Assembly (NCBI GenBank): GCA_027622975.1
Contig: JAQBVN010000010.1
Location: 22,301-86,300 of the forward strand
DNA length: 64,000 nucleotides
From: Bacteroidota bacterium
GTDB taxonomy: Bacteria; Bacteroidota; Bacteroidia; Flavobacteriales_D; Sanyastnellaceae
Reading direction: 5' to 3'
Made by a program: the position numbers and the translations under genes. This document shows, in pieces, positions 1-10,887 of the stretch (position 1 is the first letter of the stretch; every line of letters begins with the position of its first letter). The notes beneath the pieces are model-generated. The model saw nothing but the letters and a program-made list of their open reading frames with translations, ran no database searches and had not been told where the DNA came from.

Positions 1-1
1 A

Positions 2-2737
2 AGATGGGATGCCCAAGGCAAGCCTTGGAAAGGCACGTTGAAGGGGTCGGGTGTTTGGGGTGCCACGACCTTGCGCTGGGATGCCACGTCACGAAGTCCC
101 CAATGGGACAACGAGGCGCTGTCTTTTCGAGTCAGCCTGCCTCTTGACGAGGGACGATGGAGAATGACTTTGGAAGGTGCCGGAATTCATGCCGAAGCCT
201 CGAGCAGCGCCTCTTGGAACGAACTCGCGTCACACGGTCATGATTTGGTGCATCGCCTGCACAAGGGGCCCCTTCCCGACGCGCATCTTGCCATGCAGTT
301 GGATCGCGTTCCTTGGTTGACTCAATGGTTGGCACCTGGCCTTTCACTGGACGACACGTTGTATGCCTCCATTTCTTCGAGTCCCTCTCAACTCACAGGC
401 CTTGTGGAGGTCAAATCATGGGGCCTTGGCGACATTTCTCTCGGCAAGACACAGTGTGTTGTGGATGGGTCACCCCATGAATTGTTCGCCAATGCATTTG
501 TAGAGTCAGGAGAACATGGACCCTCGTGGCTTCCCATGCATACGGCCGTGGATATCCGAGCTGATACCGCTTGGGCCTTTGATGTTGGTTGGACGATGAC
601 CAACACCCCTGCCGCCTCTTGGTCGCTCGAAGCCATCCCGCCAAGGAAATCTGGTGGGATTGAACATCCATGGGACATGATCATTCATCGGGGTGAGGTA
701 CCTCTTTCCTACGGCTCTTTGACCATGACTGGCACCCCCATTCTATGGTCCCTTCAAGACCATGGTCTCCCACCTCAATGGACCATGGCCGGATTGGGGG
801 GTGAAGTCGACTTTTCATTGTCCGAATCCGCATCGTCGATGGCCCTGACCGTGGAAGGTGCCTTTCCTCGAATCCAAGAGCATCTCCCTCAAGAATGGTT
901 CCCGGTCACCGTCGAGAACACTGAAATTAGGGGTCACTTCCCCCTCGATCGGTTTGAAGAGGGCTACGCACAAATCCGATGCACGGACGCCGTTTGGAAC
1001 ACCATTCACAGCCCGACCACCACATTGATCCTCGCGATGCGCGGTGGCCAATTGGCATCCAATTTCCAATCGAGGATGCGTGCAGGAAACAGTCAGGAAC
1101 AGGGAGTCGTCACCGGCCAAGCCACGTGGGACCTCGCCCAGAATGAACTCCAATCTCTCCAAGCGACAGGTCGCATGCTCCCCCTGGCATGGATCCAGTC
1201 CTTTGTCGACAGCGCAGATGCGAGGGTCGAAGGAACCTTCGAGATTGAAGATCTTCACATGTGGGGCAAGCTCGACGCACTCAACGTCCAAGGGACCGGC
1301 CGCGTCCTCGACGTTCGATGTGAGGTCCCGGGATTGGGAACCCATTTCTCAGCACAAGGCGACCTGTTGATTGAAACCCAGGATGTCACATTGAAGGACT
1401 GGCGGCTTCGCGATGCCCGAGGTAAGGAAGTCCGCTTGTCGGGAGCGGCCTTCCAAGATGAAGATGGATGGAACCTCAACCTCGGTTGCAGTGACTTCAC
1501 CCAGGATTTGTTGATCATGGACCTCCCCTACAATCCGGAATACGCGGTATACGGTACCTTGCTGGCCCGTGGTGATTTGGACTTCAACGTGTTTGACCAT
1601 CAGATGCTTTTGGTGGCCGACGTCATCGTCGATGCACCCACAGAATTCAACCTTTCGCTCGTCTCGGGCTCCACATCGAATTGGGGTGACGTCGTTCGAT
1701 TTGTCACACCTGAAACCCCTTCAGCCGCAGCTTTGCCTGAAGAAGACCAATGGGGTTTGCGGATGGAGATGAATCTCGATGTCAAAAAAGGCGCCAAGGC
1801 CAAACTGATCACCGACGAACTCACAGGAGCCAGCATTGTGGGTCGCACCATGGGCAATCTCTCCTATGTTTTGGAAGATTGGGAACGGATGGAATTGCGA
1901 GGCGAATTGGAGGTGGTGGAGGGCACCTACGACTTTGCCTTGGGACAATGGATCAAAAAGAAATTCATTGCCCAGCCCGGGGGGCGGTTGCGCTGGGATG
2001 GCGACCCTTACAATGGATCGCTGGATCTTGATGCAATCTTTCAAACCCGCGCCAACATCGCACCGATGATTGGGACGACCAACGGAGGGCGACAAATGGA
2101 AGCAGTGGATGTCATTTTGCATCTCAACGGCCCCATGCTTCGTCCCCAGATTTCGTTTGACCTGGATCTTCCAAGGACGGATGCCATCTCTCGGGATGCA
2201 TTTGCAAGCGCCCTGATGGATGAAAGCGAACAAACGAGTCAGGCCATTGCTCTGCTTAGTTTGCAAGAATTCATTCCTCAACAGGTCAACACCTTGCAAC
2301 TCGGTGCTTCGGGTCTTCAAGACAACAGTGTCGATGTTCTGACATCCCAACTTTCAGGCTGGCTCAGTCGCATCAATGACGACCTTGAGATCGGTGTGAG
2401 CTACGACCCGAGTCAAGGAGATGCGTCCACGGCAGCCGCCAATCAAGACGCTCTGCAACTTGCGATGAAGGCAACCCTGCTCAATGACCAACTCGAAATT
2501 GAGGGTTCTTTTGGCACACGTGATTTGACCCAGGAATCCCTCACGGCCACGCATCTTCAAGACTTGCGCGTCTTGTACCATTTGAACGAGGAGCAATCTG
2601 TTCAACTGACGGGCTTTTCAGAATCTCAATCCTCCATCACGCAAGGCGCCAATTCGACGACACAAGGCGTTGGCATCCGATGGCACCGATCCTTTGCATG
2701 GCCATGGCAGCGACCTGATACGCTGAGAACTGAATGA
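2..2737 (+). CDS. TamB-like translocation/assembly protein, 5' end outside window
   Basis: The frame is open from the first bases of the window with no stop, so this is the C-terminal part of a longer protein and the TTG at 38 is not a real start. The last ~300 residues carry the TamB (DUF490) pattern: a glycine- and aromatic-rich beta stretch around GTYDFALGQW, then a GGRLRWDGDP-type motif, LDLDAIFQTRANI, and an ending in predicted beta strands. TamB proteins span the periplasm and help deliver lipids or assemble outer-membrane proteins, usually with a TamA/BamA-type partner, which is not visible here. Long amphipathic beta structure is typical of Bacteroidota members, which are often about 1500 residues; about 910 residues are present here. 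Confidence 0.85.
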   Translation, partial: RWDAQGKPWKGTLKGSGVWGATTLRWDATSRSPQWDNEALSFRVSLPLDEGRWRMTLEGAGIHAEASSSASWNELASHGHDLVHRLHKGPLPDAHLAMQLDRVPWLTQWLAPGLSLDDTLYASISSSPSQLTGLVEVKSWGLGDISLGKTQCVVDGSPHELFANAFVESGEHGPSWLPMHTAVDIRADTAWAFDVGWTMTNTPAASWSLEAIPPRKSGGIEHPWDMIIHRGEVPLSYGSLTMTGTPILWSLQDHGLPPQWTMAGLGGEVDFSLSESASSMALTVEGAFPRIQEHLPQEWFPVTVENTEIRGHFPLDRFEEGYAQIRCTDAVWNTIHSPTTTLILAMRGGQLASNFQSRMRAGNSQEQGVVTGQATWDLAQNELQSLQATGRMLPLAWIQSFVDSADARVEGTFEIEDLHMWGKLDALNVQGTGRVLDVRCEVPGLGTHFSAQGDLLIETQDVTLKDWRLRDARGKEVRLSGAAFQDEDGWNLNLGCSDFTQDLLIMDLPYNPEYAVYGTLLARGDLDFNVFDHQMLLVADVIVDAPTEFNLSLVSGSTSNWGDVVRFVTPETPSAAALPEEDQWGLRMEMNLDVKKGAKAKLITDELTGASIVGRTMGNLSYVLEDWERMELRGELEVVEGTYDFALGQWIKKKFIAQPGGRLRWDGDPYNGSLDLDAIFQTRANIAPMIGTTNGGRQMEAVDVILHLNGPMLRPQISFDLDLPRTDAISRDAFASALMDESEQTSQAIALLSLQEFIPQQVNTLQLGASGLQDNSVDVLTSQLSGWLSRINDDLEIGVSYDPSQGDASTAAANQDALQLAMKATLLNDQLEIEGSFGTRDLTQESLTATHLQDLRVLYHLNEEQSVQLTGFSESQSSITQGANSTTQGVGIRWHRSFAWPWQRPDTLRTE

Positions 2738-2780
2738 CGGACTGAACACAAGCTTCCACCAGAACCGATTCCCGGCCAAG

Positions 2781-2812
2781 AATCCCGACCGAGAATCCCG
2801 ACCGAGAATCCC
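2781..2812. repeat. 13-bp tandem repeat, about 2.5 copies
   Basis: The unit AATCCCGACCGAG occurs twice in perfect tandem and is followed by a partial third copy (AATCCC). It lies in the short spacer between two convergent genes. Confidence 0.85.
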
Positions 2813-2820
2813 AAGGAGAT

Positions 2821-3270
2821 TCACATGGCGTCGGTCATTTCTCTGGCCACTTCCTCGGTGTTCACCCTCGATTCTACGTGTCGAAGCCAACAATCTTGCA
2901 ACCATCCCTTCGCCACTTGAGGATTTCTGAAAACGCGAAACGGTATGTCTGACGAGAAAAACATCCATCGAATGCGATGCTTCAATGCCGTAATTCCGGA
3001 AGGAACAACCACGGCCCTGGCGACCACTTGGGCCATGCACTCCTCACCCATCCAGATGCGGAGCGCTTCTTGATCCATCATGTCGATGTTGCTTGGAACC
3101 AAATGAAGCACGACACCTCGGTGATCCGGACACAACTCTCTGCGGTCTTGTTCGACTCGCATCGCCGTGGTCACATCCAGGATTTGCCTGGGATTGTGCT
3201 CGATTGTGCACATGCCAGAAGACCACGAAAAGTGCGCTCGCTCATTGTTGCATGTCAATGCGTGTTCCAT
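2821..3270 (-). CDS. Small STAS/SpoIIAA-like domain protein
   Basis: This is a 149-residue protein without signal peptide or membrane segment. The layout (ILDVTTAMRVEQDRR, a hydrophobic strand, MDQEALRIWMGEE, a hydrophobic strand, then PFRVFRNPQVAKGWLQ) resembles the single-domain STAS/SpoIIAA-like (DUF7793-type) proteins common in Bacteroidota, where a short polypeptide has alternating strands and helices and ends in F-x-(x)2-A-x-x-WL. I prefer the ATG at 3270 to the TTG at 3279. A CAATTTG box lies just upstream. It is convergent with the tamB-like gene and its role is unknown. Confidence 0.6.
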   Translation of the reverse strand: MEHALTCNNERAHFSWSSGMCTIEHNPRQILDVTTAMRVEQDRRELCPDHRGVVLHLVPSNIDMMDQEALRIWMGEECMAQVVARAVVVPSGITALKHRIRWMFFSSDIPFRVFRNPQVAKGWLQDCWLRHVESRVNTEEVAREMTDAM

Positions 3271-3437
3271 GACGTCCAAATTGCATCAAGCCAAGGAAAG
3301 CTCATAGGTCAGGCTTGAAAACATGTCCACACCTGCTTTGTGGAGAAGCGCCGCCACAACGTTCCTTCCAGAAACGCTCTGATTGCGCGTGAAAAGTCAA
3401 CCTTCTTCTCCCCCAAGAACCCAGCCCCCGTTTCTGA

Positions 3438-4640
3438 TCAATCGCAGTAAAAGTCACTGATGGGGCTTGGAGAACAGAAGTTCAGCGGTGCCGTCAAATC
3501 ACCTTCTTGCAGGTGTTGCATGGTTTGTTTGGTGTAGCCCAAATCATACACCCCAAAAGTGGTTCGAGAGCCCCACAAACCGATTCCACCCTCAATGTTG
3601 GTCCACAGCGGACGATCTTGAACAATGCTGTTGGTCGTCTCGTTGACGTCGAGGTAAATGGCCAAATCTTGGTTCGCCACCTGAAGAACAAAATCAAAGG
3701 CGAGTTCCTTTTGAACTGCCTGACTGTATCGTCCAAGCACACGACGAATGCGGGGATTGGCCTCGAGCCGAGAAGCCATTTCTGAGTAGAAACGCTCTCC
3801 ATCAAATGTGACTTCCACTTGGGCGAAATCAGAAATGGATGTGACATCTCGCGTACCCAGAGGTATACTCATGACCCTTGATTTGACACTGTCCAAGAGT
3901 GTCAGGGCATCGTCCGCATAAAAACGCTCCTCGTAATGAACGCGAAGGGTCGCTGAGTACAAACTTGCCCCTGGGCTGACGTCCCAATTGAATGGGATTT
4001 GGCCGTAGTTGGGCACACCGCTGTTCACTGTGGCAAAACCCATTGGGAACCCTTGCAAATTGGGTCCCGATGGTGGGTAATTGATTCCTCCCACAATGGA
4101 CTCCACCATGGATGTGACAGCTTGGATTTCGCTTCCATCGGGCAACGTCATTCTCAACTGGTAGAGCATGTCATCACGAAGGTTGCCCCCTGAACCGTCC
4201 GCAGTGGCAGCGAAATACACCCTGTGGTAGGGACTGAAAAACACCCCATCCTCGCTTTTGGTCTCCAAAAGCGTGTCCCGCAGCACCCAACTACGCCCGG
4301 TCGGAACCTCGTTGCCGAGCACCTCGCCTGTTCCAGAGGGAATCAACTCATGAATGGAGGCAATCAACGATCCCGCCGGATACTCACTGCTGTCCGGAAT
4401 TTGCGCTGCCAACAGCTGGTTTCCTTCCCCGAGCCAGGTCCTGTTGATACGAACCCATTGGGTGTCGGCTTCCACCTCCAACAATCCATACACAACAGGG
4501 ATGCTGTCGTACGGGGCCGTGAGGTCAACCTCTGTTTTGCACCCCCACCACCCCACCATGGACATGACCATCACAAGGGCACATGCCATCCAACCTTGTC
4601 TCCCCGTGTATTGTGGTTTGAATTGCGAAGTCTTTGTCAT
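3438..4640 (-). CDS. Lipoprotein, DUF4249-like
   Basis: The 400-residue protein starts with a lipoprotein signal: hydrophobic run, then WWGC with the lipidated cysteine at residue 34. After it comes VDLTAPYDSIPVVYGLLE and a predicted all-beta body with no membrane helix. Bacteroidota encode many such cell-surface lipoproteins of the DUF4249 type, in which an early 'vVyGLL' strand is followed by beta sandwiches; their function is unknown. The start codon is fixed by a TATTTTTG promoter box five bases before the ATG. It lies 24 bp downstream of the acyl-CoA reductase start-to-stop unit and is probably transcribed separately because it has its own promoter. Family assignment is tentative; the lipoprotein call is firm. 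Confidence 0.7.
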   Translation of the reverse strand: MTKTSQFKPQYTGRQGWMACALVMVMSMVGWWGCKTEVDLTAPYDSIPVVYGLLEVEADTQWVRINRTWLGEGNQLLAAQIPDSSEYPAGSLIASIHELIPSGTGEVLGNEVPTGRSWVLRDTLLETKSEDGVFFSPYHRVYFAATADGSGGNLRDDMLYQLRMTLPDGSEIQAVTSMVESIVGGINYPPSGPNLQGFPMGFATVNSGVPNYGQIPFNWDVSPGASLYSATLRVHYEERFYADDALTLLDSVKSRVMSIPLGTRDVTSISDFAQVEVTFDGERFYSEMASRLEANPRIRRVLGRYSQAVQKELAFDFVLQVANQDLAIYLDVNETTNSIVQDRPLWTNIEGGIGLWGSRTTFGVYDLGYTKQTMQHLQEGDLTAPLNFCSPSPISDFYCD

Positions 4641-4645
4641 GGGCG

Positions 4646-4653
4646 CAAAAATA
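4646..4653 (-). promoter_or_regulatory. -7 promoter box TATTTTTG
   Basis: Read on the minus strand the box is TATTTTTG, an exact fit to the Bacteroidota TAnnTTTG. It ends five bases before the ATG of the lipoprotein gene, so the transcript would have little or no leader. Confidence 0.6.
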
Positions 4654-4664
4654 CAAGACCTCGG

Positions 4665-6091
<1,427 letters not shown>

Positions 6092-6103
6092 GAATTCGGG
6101 GTG

Positions 6104-7012
6104 ATGCTGCGTTCAACCCCCATGAAGCTTTCCCTCCTGCTTGGGTTGTTCTTGGAATGCCTGTGGATTCTTCCATCACACAGCATCGCCCAAACCCCTG
6201 AACTGGCGCGCGCCAAGGCGACCTACGATGCCCTTCGCAAGGCAAGCAATGAAATGGATCGAATGGCGCTTCATGGCCAGTTGCAGTCGCTTTGGTCGGA
6301 GGCCCTTGAGGCTGGAGGGGTGTTGGACGTGAGCTGGGAAGATTGGGAACAGGCGGTGGTTGATTTGGGAGAAGGTCCGGACCGGCTGGTGGTTTTGACG
6401 TGGAATGTGGAAAAAGACAACCGAACCCATGTGTATGGCGGTTGGATTCTGATGGCCAATCCAAACAACCAAGAGCGAGGCTATGACTACGTCATGTTGT
6501 CTCATGATCCTGCACACAACCCGGAAGATGCCGCGCGCATGTACAGGCATGATAGCTGGCAAGGAGGGCTCTATTACGATGGCATCCTCACCTTTGACGG
6601 CAACCAACCCGTGTACACCTTGCTGGCATGGGACGGCGCCGATGCCCTGGTCACGAGGAAATGGGCTGAAACGATCGACGTTCGGAGAGGACGGGTCCGG
6701 TTGGGAACGCCGGCGTTTGAACTGCCAGAAGGACTTCGCAAGCGAATGGTGTTGACCTACCGAGATGCGGTTCAGGCCACCCTGACCTGGGAGCCTGAAA
6801 ACATGCGCATTGTCATGGACCATCTCGCACCTGAAGAACCAAGCATGACGGGGCAATATGCCTTCTATGGACCTACCTTGAGTTACGACGCACTCGTTTG
6901 GAAGCGCGGCGCTTGGGTGTTTGAAGCCGACGTGCAGGTCATCAACCCCTCAAGTGGAAGTCCCAAAGAGTACCGCGACCCCTCCAAAGCTCGGCGCTCC
7001 CGACGCAATTGA
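6104..7012 (+). CDS. Secreted protein of unknown function
   Basis: About 302 residues with an N-terminal signal peptide (MKLSLLLGLFLECLWILPSH, cut near SIAQ). The rest is soluble and mixed alpha/beta, with a lysine/arginine-rich tail ending RRSRRN. I do not recognise a family. Starts at 6104 or 6122 both give a plausible signal peptide; GAATTCG before 6104 resembles a degenerate promoter box. It follows the ferredoxin gene by about a dozen bases and precedes another secreted protein, so the three may be co-transcribed. Confidence 0.65.
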   Translation: MLRSTPMKLSLLLGLFLECLWILPSHSIAQTPELARAKATYDALRKASNEMDRMALHGQLQSLWSEALEAGGVLDVSWEDWEQAVVDLGEGPDRLVVLTWNVEKDNRTHVYGGWILMANPNNQERGYDYVMLSHDPAHNPEDAARMYRHDSWQGGLYYDGILTFDGNQPVYTLLAWDGADALVTRKWAETIDVRRGRVRLGTPAFELPEGLRKRMVLTYRDAVQATLTWEPENMRIVMDHLAPEEPSMTGQYAFYGPTLSYDALVWKRGAWVFEADVQVINPSSGSPKEYRDPSKARRSRRN

Positions 7013-7036
7013 TGGCTCCCGGTGTGCGATTTTCTG

Positions 7037-7044
7037 TACCTTCA
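7037..7044 (+). promoter_or_regulatory. -7 promoter box TACCTTCA
   Basis: TACCTTCA ends four bases before the ATG at 7049. It differs from TAnnTTTG in the last bases, but the spacing matches the other boxes in this window. Confidence 0.4.
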
Positions 7045-7048
7045 AGGC

Positions 7049-7891
7049 ATGAATGTTGCACGCTGCATTGGTTCCGCCCTGCTGGTTGTTTGGGGCATGA
7101 ATTCCCCTCTTGTTCAAGCCCAAAATTTGGACTCTGTCCTGACCAATCAACAGAAGTCAGGAGGTGAAATGATGACAGAACTCGTCCGTTTGACCATGGT
7201 GCCTTTGGCGGAAACGCCCATTCTCATGCGGGGCATGGCCTCGTTTGAATTTCAATCCAGAGGAAAGACGACCCTCGGTGAATTTCGCTGGAATGAGAAC
7301 GACCAACTGCTTTGGACAGACGATGTGAGGCTGCGCTCTCAGATGTCCCTGTGGATGGAAGACCGAAAACTCGCTGCCTACAATTTGGAAACTCAACAGG
7401 GCTCCTTTTGGCCTGAAGCCATGATCGATGGCAGTGGCCTGTTGCCTTCAAGCTCGGAGCGAATCACGTTGAAGGCCTCCAAATCAGAATCCAACCTTGA
7501 ATTTCGTGAATGGACTTGTCTTCCCCACGAAGGAAAATTGGACAAAGACCGGGTCGTGGTTTGGATGGCCGAAGAGGAAGTCGCTGGTTTTGATGCAGTC
7601 ATGGCATCGGCCTATCGCGACGCATTCATGAAATGGGCTCGCCTGCGCGTTGGACACCCCGTTGTCCAACGAATGCTAATCACGGAGGGAATTCCCGTGG
7701 CTTTGTCTTGGGGAACCAAAGAGGGACTAACCTCACACATGAAGGTGATGGATCTGTCGACCAAAGCCCGGGTCGAGATCGACGCGCCCAACATCCTGAT
7801 GCTGGTGCCAGGAAGGGACATCAACCAAGTCGCCCGGGAGTACAAGGATAAGATCAACGAAGGGCAGAACGCCCCCTTACCGCAAGATTGA
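7049..7891 (+). CDS. Secreted protein of unknown function, LolA-like fold possible
   Basis: The 280-residue protein has a signal peptide (MNVARCIGSALLVVWGMNSP, cut near VQAQ). The body alternates short strands (RGMASFEFQSRGKTTLGEFR, LLWTDDVRLRSQMSLWMEDR), which is reminiscent of LolA/LolB-like lipoprotein-carrier folds, but no diagnostic motif is visible and I make no family call. ATG 7049 is chosen over the GTG at 7022 because it begins the signal peptide and sits four bases after a promoter-like box. It ends 25 bp before the convergent Smr gene. Confidence 0.65.
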   Translation: MNVARCIGSALLVVWGMNSPLVQAQNLDSVLTNQQKSGGEMMTELVRLTMVPLAETPILMRGMASFEFQSRGKTTLGEFRWNENDQLLWTDDVRLRSQMSLWMEDRKLAAYNLETQQGSFWPEAMIDGSGLLPSSSERITLKASKSESNLEFREWTCLPHEGKLDKDRVVVWMAEEEVAGFDAVMASAYRDAFMKWARLRVGHPVVQRMLITEGIPVALSWGTKEGLTSHMKVMDLSTKARVEIDAPNILMLVPGRDINQVAREYKDKINEGQNAPLPQD

Positions 7892-7915
7892 ACCATCGAA
7901 ATGGAACCATCGAAT
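7888..7915. repeat. 14-bp tandem repeat, 2 copies
   Basis: Two adjacent 14-base units sharing GAACCATCGAA lie across the stop codon of the upstream gene, in the spacer between convergent genes. Confidence 0.75.
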
Positions 7916-7916
7916 C

Positions 7917-8510
7917 TCACTGAGGGCGTCCGATGAACACCTCGGTGGCACCTGATCCGTACTGACGCGGATCCGCATCGCGGTAGCTACAATCAGGATG
8001 GTCCTGCTCGAGAAGGGTTCGGATTTGATGACGAAGAACCCCTTGACCCACACCGTGAATGAAGACGATTCGGCGGAGGTGCTCGCGCTTGGCAATGTCC
8101 ATCATTCGGTCAAAATGAGCCAACTGGATGGCCAGTTTGGCGCGATCTTCAAGGCCCTGTTGACTTTCCACGAGCTCGTGAATGTGCAGGTCCACCTCCA
8201 TATGCGCATCGCGACGATTCACATTCGTGGCCTGGGCATTTCTGTAACGAACCTCAAACTCCCGTTGCAACTGGCGCATGCGCCTCTCTCCCACCTCTTG
8301 GGCCAAGATTTGCGCCAAATCAGGCACCCTGTCACCATATCGCTTGGCTTCTTCTGTGGGATCAGGGGCCGCGAGAAGTTCCGACACCTCCACGGTGCGG
8401 TCAAACCCGTCTTCATCGGTGACAACCACTGAATTTCCACGCACCTCCACCACACGGGCAGAGCCGACATCGTTGAGAAACTTAACACGTTGACCGGGTT
8501 GAAATGCCAT
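7917..8510 (-). CDS. DUF2027/Smr domain protein
   Basis: The 197-residue protein combines an N-terminal small beta domain (GQRVKFLNDVGSARVVEV then VVTDEDGFDRTVEVSEL, the DUF2027 type) with a C-terminal Smr domain (MEVDLHIHEL, about 25 residues, then RRIVFIHGVGQGVLRHQIR). Smr domains bind or nick nucleic acids; the H-x-G-x-G motif GVGQGVLR and the LHIHE motif are both present. Bacteroidota homologues are usually 300 or more residues with a longer middle region, so this is a compact version. Cytoplasmic. Whether it acts on RNA or DNA cannot be told from sequence. Confidence 0.85.
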   Translation of the reverse strand: MAFQPGQRVKFLNDVGSARVVEVRGNSVVVTDEDGFDRTVEVSELLAAPDPTEEAKRYGDRVPDLAQILAQEVGERRMRQLQREFEVRYRNAQATNVNRRDAHMEVDLHIHELVESQQGLEDRAKLAIQLAHFDRMMDIAKREHLRRIVFIHGVGQGVLRHQIRTLLEQDHPDCSYRDADPRQYGSGATEVFIGRPQ

Positions 8511-8547
8511 GAGCGTGGAGGTTAATTGTTACGAAGGCTTGTTCTTG

Positions 8548-8587
8548 ATCAGGCGTTGGGTTTGCACATCAGGCATTGGGTTTGCCA
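8548..8587. repeat. 20-bp tandem duplication
   Basis: ATCAGGCGTTGGGTTTGCAC is followed at once by ATCAGGCATTGGGTTTGCCA (17 of 20 identical). The second copy runs into the end of the methyltransferase gene, so its last residues come from the duplication. Confidence 0.85.
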
Positions 8588-9171
8588 ATTACCCATTGAC
8601 AAGTAATGCCAAAACCCTGATGAAAGGGCCCCTCATCAAGCACTTGTTCGCACCTCGCGCACCACAGGACCTGAGCTTCATCACCCAAGTCATCCGGAAT
8701 CGTCGTTTCGGAGAAAAGCATGTCGATTTCTTTGGGACCACCCGAGGTCAACCCCAATTGATCCTTGTGAAACCCTTCGGCAAGAAGCAACCCACCAGGC
8801 TTCACCCATGTCCAGGCTCTTCGGTGAAAATCGGCACGAATGGCGTGAGGCATGTGGGCAAAGACAAGGGCAACAACATCAAACTGCTCATGGGGCTCCA
8901 CCGTCATGGCATCCCCCACAACCGCCTGAATCGCCACACCCCTTTGGGCAGCCAATGCATGTGATTTTTGAATTCCGACTTCGCTCGCGTCGAAGGTGCG
9001 AACACGCCATCCTTGTTCCGCAGCCCACACACCATTCCTACCTTCCCCATCGCATGGAAGGTAGATGGTCCCCGGTGTCCTCAGCGCCAGCTGACTAGCC
9101 AGGAACACATTGGGAAGGGTTCCATACACTGACGGGTGGGTTGCGTATCGTTGGTCCCATGCATTGCTCAT
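8569..9171 (-). CDS. SAM-dependent methyltransferase, class I
   Basis: The 200-residue protein has the usual Rossmann methyltransferase layout: WDQRYATHPSVYGTLPNVFL at the N-terminus, the glycine-rich SAM loop in IYLPCDGEGRNGVWAA, an acidic residue at the end of strand 2 (RTFDAS), GDAMTV and a FDVVALVFAH motif. The N-terminal pattern resembles the TehB/tellurite-type and small thiol methyltransferases. The substrate is unknown. It is divergent from the M28 peptidase, with 51 bp between starts. Confidence 0.8.
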   Translation of the reverse strand: MSNAWDQRYATHPSVYGTLPNVFLASQLALRTPGTIYLPCDGEGRNGVWAAEQGWRVRTFDASEVGIQKSHALAAQRGVAIQAVVGDAMTVEPHEQFDVVALVFAHMPHAIRADFHRRAWTWVKPGGLLLAEGFHKDQLGLTSGGPKEIDMLFSETTIPDDLGDEAQVLWCARCEQVLDEGPFHQGFGITCQWVIGKPNA

Positions 9172-9222
9172 GCATCAAAGTTCGCTTCCATGGGTCTACC
9201 TTGCGTATCCACAAGCGATAAA

Positions 9223-10749
9223 ATGCAATCTCCAATCTCCATGTCTGTCACCCGCCTTTCAGCAGCTTCTCTCGCGTCTTCCTCTTGGTTCCTGGCTTTG
9301 ATGGGAATGTTGTTTTGGCTGGGAACGGTCGGTGGAATGCCCAAGACCTTAGGTCAAACTTCCAGCGACAGCCTGCTCATCCGGGCTGCATTCGATGAGG
9401 CGCTGGCCCATGGCGAGGCCCATGAAAATTTGCGCTCCCTATGCAAGGACATCGGTCATCGCCTCAGCGGTTCTCCCCAGGCTACTGAAGCCATGGCATG
9501 GGGAGCGGAGGTGTTGCGCACATACGGCGCGGACGAAGTTCGCATCATGCCTGTGGTGGTGCCTTCATGGACACGCGGCAATGTGGCAGAGGCTTCGGCA
9601 TCCTTTGTTTCAGACCTCGAATCACGAGGAAATGGCTCCTTGCCGAAGACCCGAAAAAAATCAATTTCGGAACCCACTTCCACCTCCGCTCCCATTCCTC
9701 TTCACATCACGGCCCTTGGAGGGTCCATCCCCACTCCTGACGATGGAGTTTTGGAAGGTCCATTGCTCGTGGTGAAAAACCTCGATGCTCTCGACACGCT
9801 CGATGCCACGGGCCACATCGTGCTGTTCAACCGAGCCATGGACCCCGTGCTGATTAACACGGGTGCGGCCTACGGAGGCGCGTTTGACCAACGCGGCCGT
9901 GGCGCCGTGGCTGCGGCCAAGGCCGGCGCCATCGGCGTGTTGGTCCGATCCCTGACCCATTCATTAGACACGCTGCCCCACACGGGGTCCATGAATTACG
10001 AAGACGGGGTCCCACGCATTCCAGCCGCGGCCATCTCTACGGTCGATGCCCGAATGTTGGCGGCTCATGCGGACGCTGGCGAACAAATTCGCGTCCGCAT
10101 GCAATTGAATTGTCGCGATTTGGGAGAAGTCGAACAAGGAAATGTAATCGGCGTTTGGAAGGGCGCCGAACACCCCGATGAAATCATCACCCTCGGAGGA
10201 CATCTCGATTCATGGGACATCGGAGAAGGAGCCCACGACGACGGCGCTGGCATTGTGCATACCTTGGAAACACTGCGCATCCTCAAAGCCATTGGATACC
10301 AGCCCAAGCACACCCTGCATTTTGTGCTGTTCATCAATGAAGAAAATGGCAACCGTGGCGGCATCACGTATGCTCAACAAGCTCGAGATGAGAGTACAGA
10401 GATTCACATTGCAGCCATGGAGTCAGATGCTGGTGGGTTTGTGCCACGTGGAGTTCGCATGGACGGAACCGATGATCAAGTGGCCTTGGTCAGGAGTTGG
10501 GAGTCGCTGTTTGAACCCTACAACCTCCACTATTTTGGTCGTGGAGGATCAGGGGTAGACATCGGCCCCCTCAAAGAACTGGAGCCTCGCCCCTTGCTCG
10601 TGGGATTGGTCCCTGATGGACAACGCTACTTTGATTTCCATCACAGCAGTCAGGACGTTTGGGAAAACGTTCACAAGCGAGAATTGGAACTTGGTGCGGC
10701 CACTTGCGCGGCCATGGTCATCATGCTCGACAAGAACTTGGGGCAGTAA
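9223..10749 (+). CDS. Secreted M28 family aminopeptidase/carboxypeptidase Q-like
   Basis: The 508-residue zinc peptidase begins with a signal peptide (LSAASLASSSWFLALMGMLF) and has a PA-type insert in the first half. Zinc ligands are clear: GGHLDSWDIG (H327, D), AHDDGAG, the catalytic pair in FINEENGNRGG, the aspartate in ESDAGGF, and the last histidine in FHHSSQDVWE. The arrangement matches M28 members related to plasma glutamate carboxypeptidase (carboxypeptidase Q), which release N- or C-terminal residues from peptides outside the cytoplasm. The ATG at 9223 was preferred to an upstream one that extends into the divergent methyltransferase start region. Confidence 0.88.
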   Translation: MQSPISMSVTRLSAASLASSSWFLALMGMLFWLGTVGGMPKTLGQTSSDSLLIRAAFDEALAHGEAHENLRSLCKDIGHRLSGSPQATEAMAWGAEVLRTYGADEVRIMPVVVPSWTRGNVAEASASFVSDLESRGNGSLPKTRKKSISEPTSTSAPIPLHITALGGSIPTPDDGVLEGPLLVVKNLDALDTLDATGHIVLFNRAMDPVLINTGAAYGGAFDQRGRGAVAAAKAGAIGVLVRSLTHSLDTLPHTGSMNYEDGVPRIPAAAISTVDARMLAAHADAGEQIRVRMQLNCRDLGEVEQGNVIGVWKGAEHPDEIITLGGHLDSWDIGEGAHDDGAGIVHTLETLRILKAIGYQPKHTLHFVLFINEENGNRGGITYAQQARDESTEIHIAAMESDAGGFVPRGVRMDGTDDQVALVRSWESLFEPYNLHYFGRGGSGVDIGPLKELEPRPLLVGLVPDGQRYFDFHHSSQDVWENVHKRELELGAATCAAMVIMLDKNLGQ

Positions 10750-10839
10750 CACGAAGCGCGGCATGCCAATAGGCTCACTGCCAATCGACGATCCTGTCAA
10801 GGCATCCCCCCTCCCCAGCCCTTGAAGGTGGATGACCTC

Positions 10840-10881
10840 ATGCGAAGTCTCCCATGCGAGGTCTCCCACACGAAGTCTCCA
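10840..10881. repeat. 14-bp tandem repeat, 3 copies
   Basis: Three consecutive 14-base units (ATGCGAAGTCTCCC, ATGCGAGGTCTCCC, ACACGAAGTCTCCA) sit in the spacer between the M28 peptidase and the convergent TspO gene and end seven bases before the TspO stop. Confidence 0.9.
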
Positions 10882-10887
10882 ACCCCG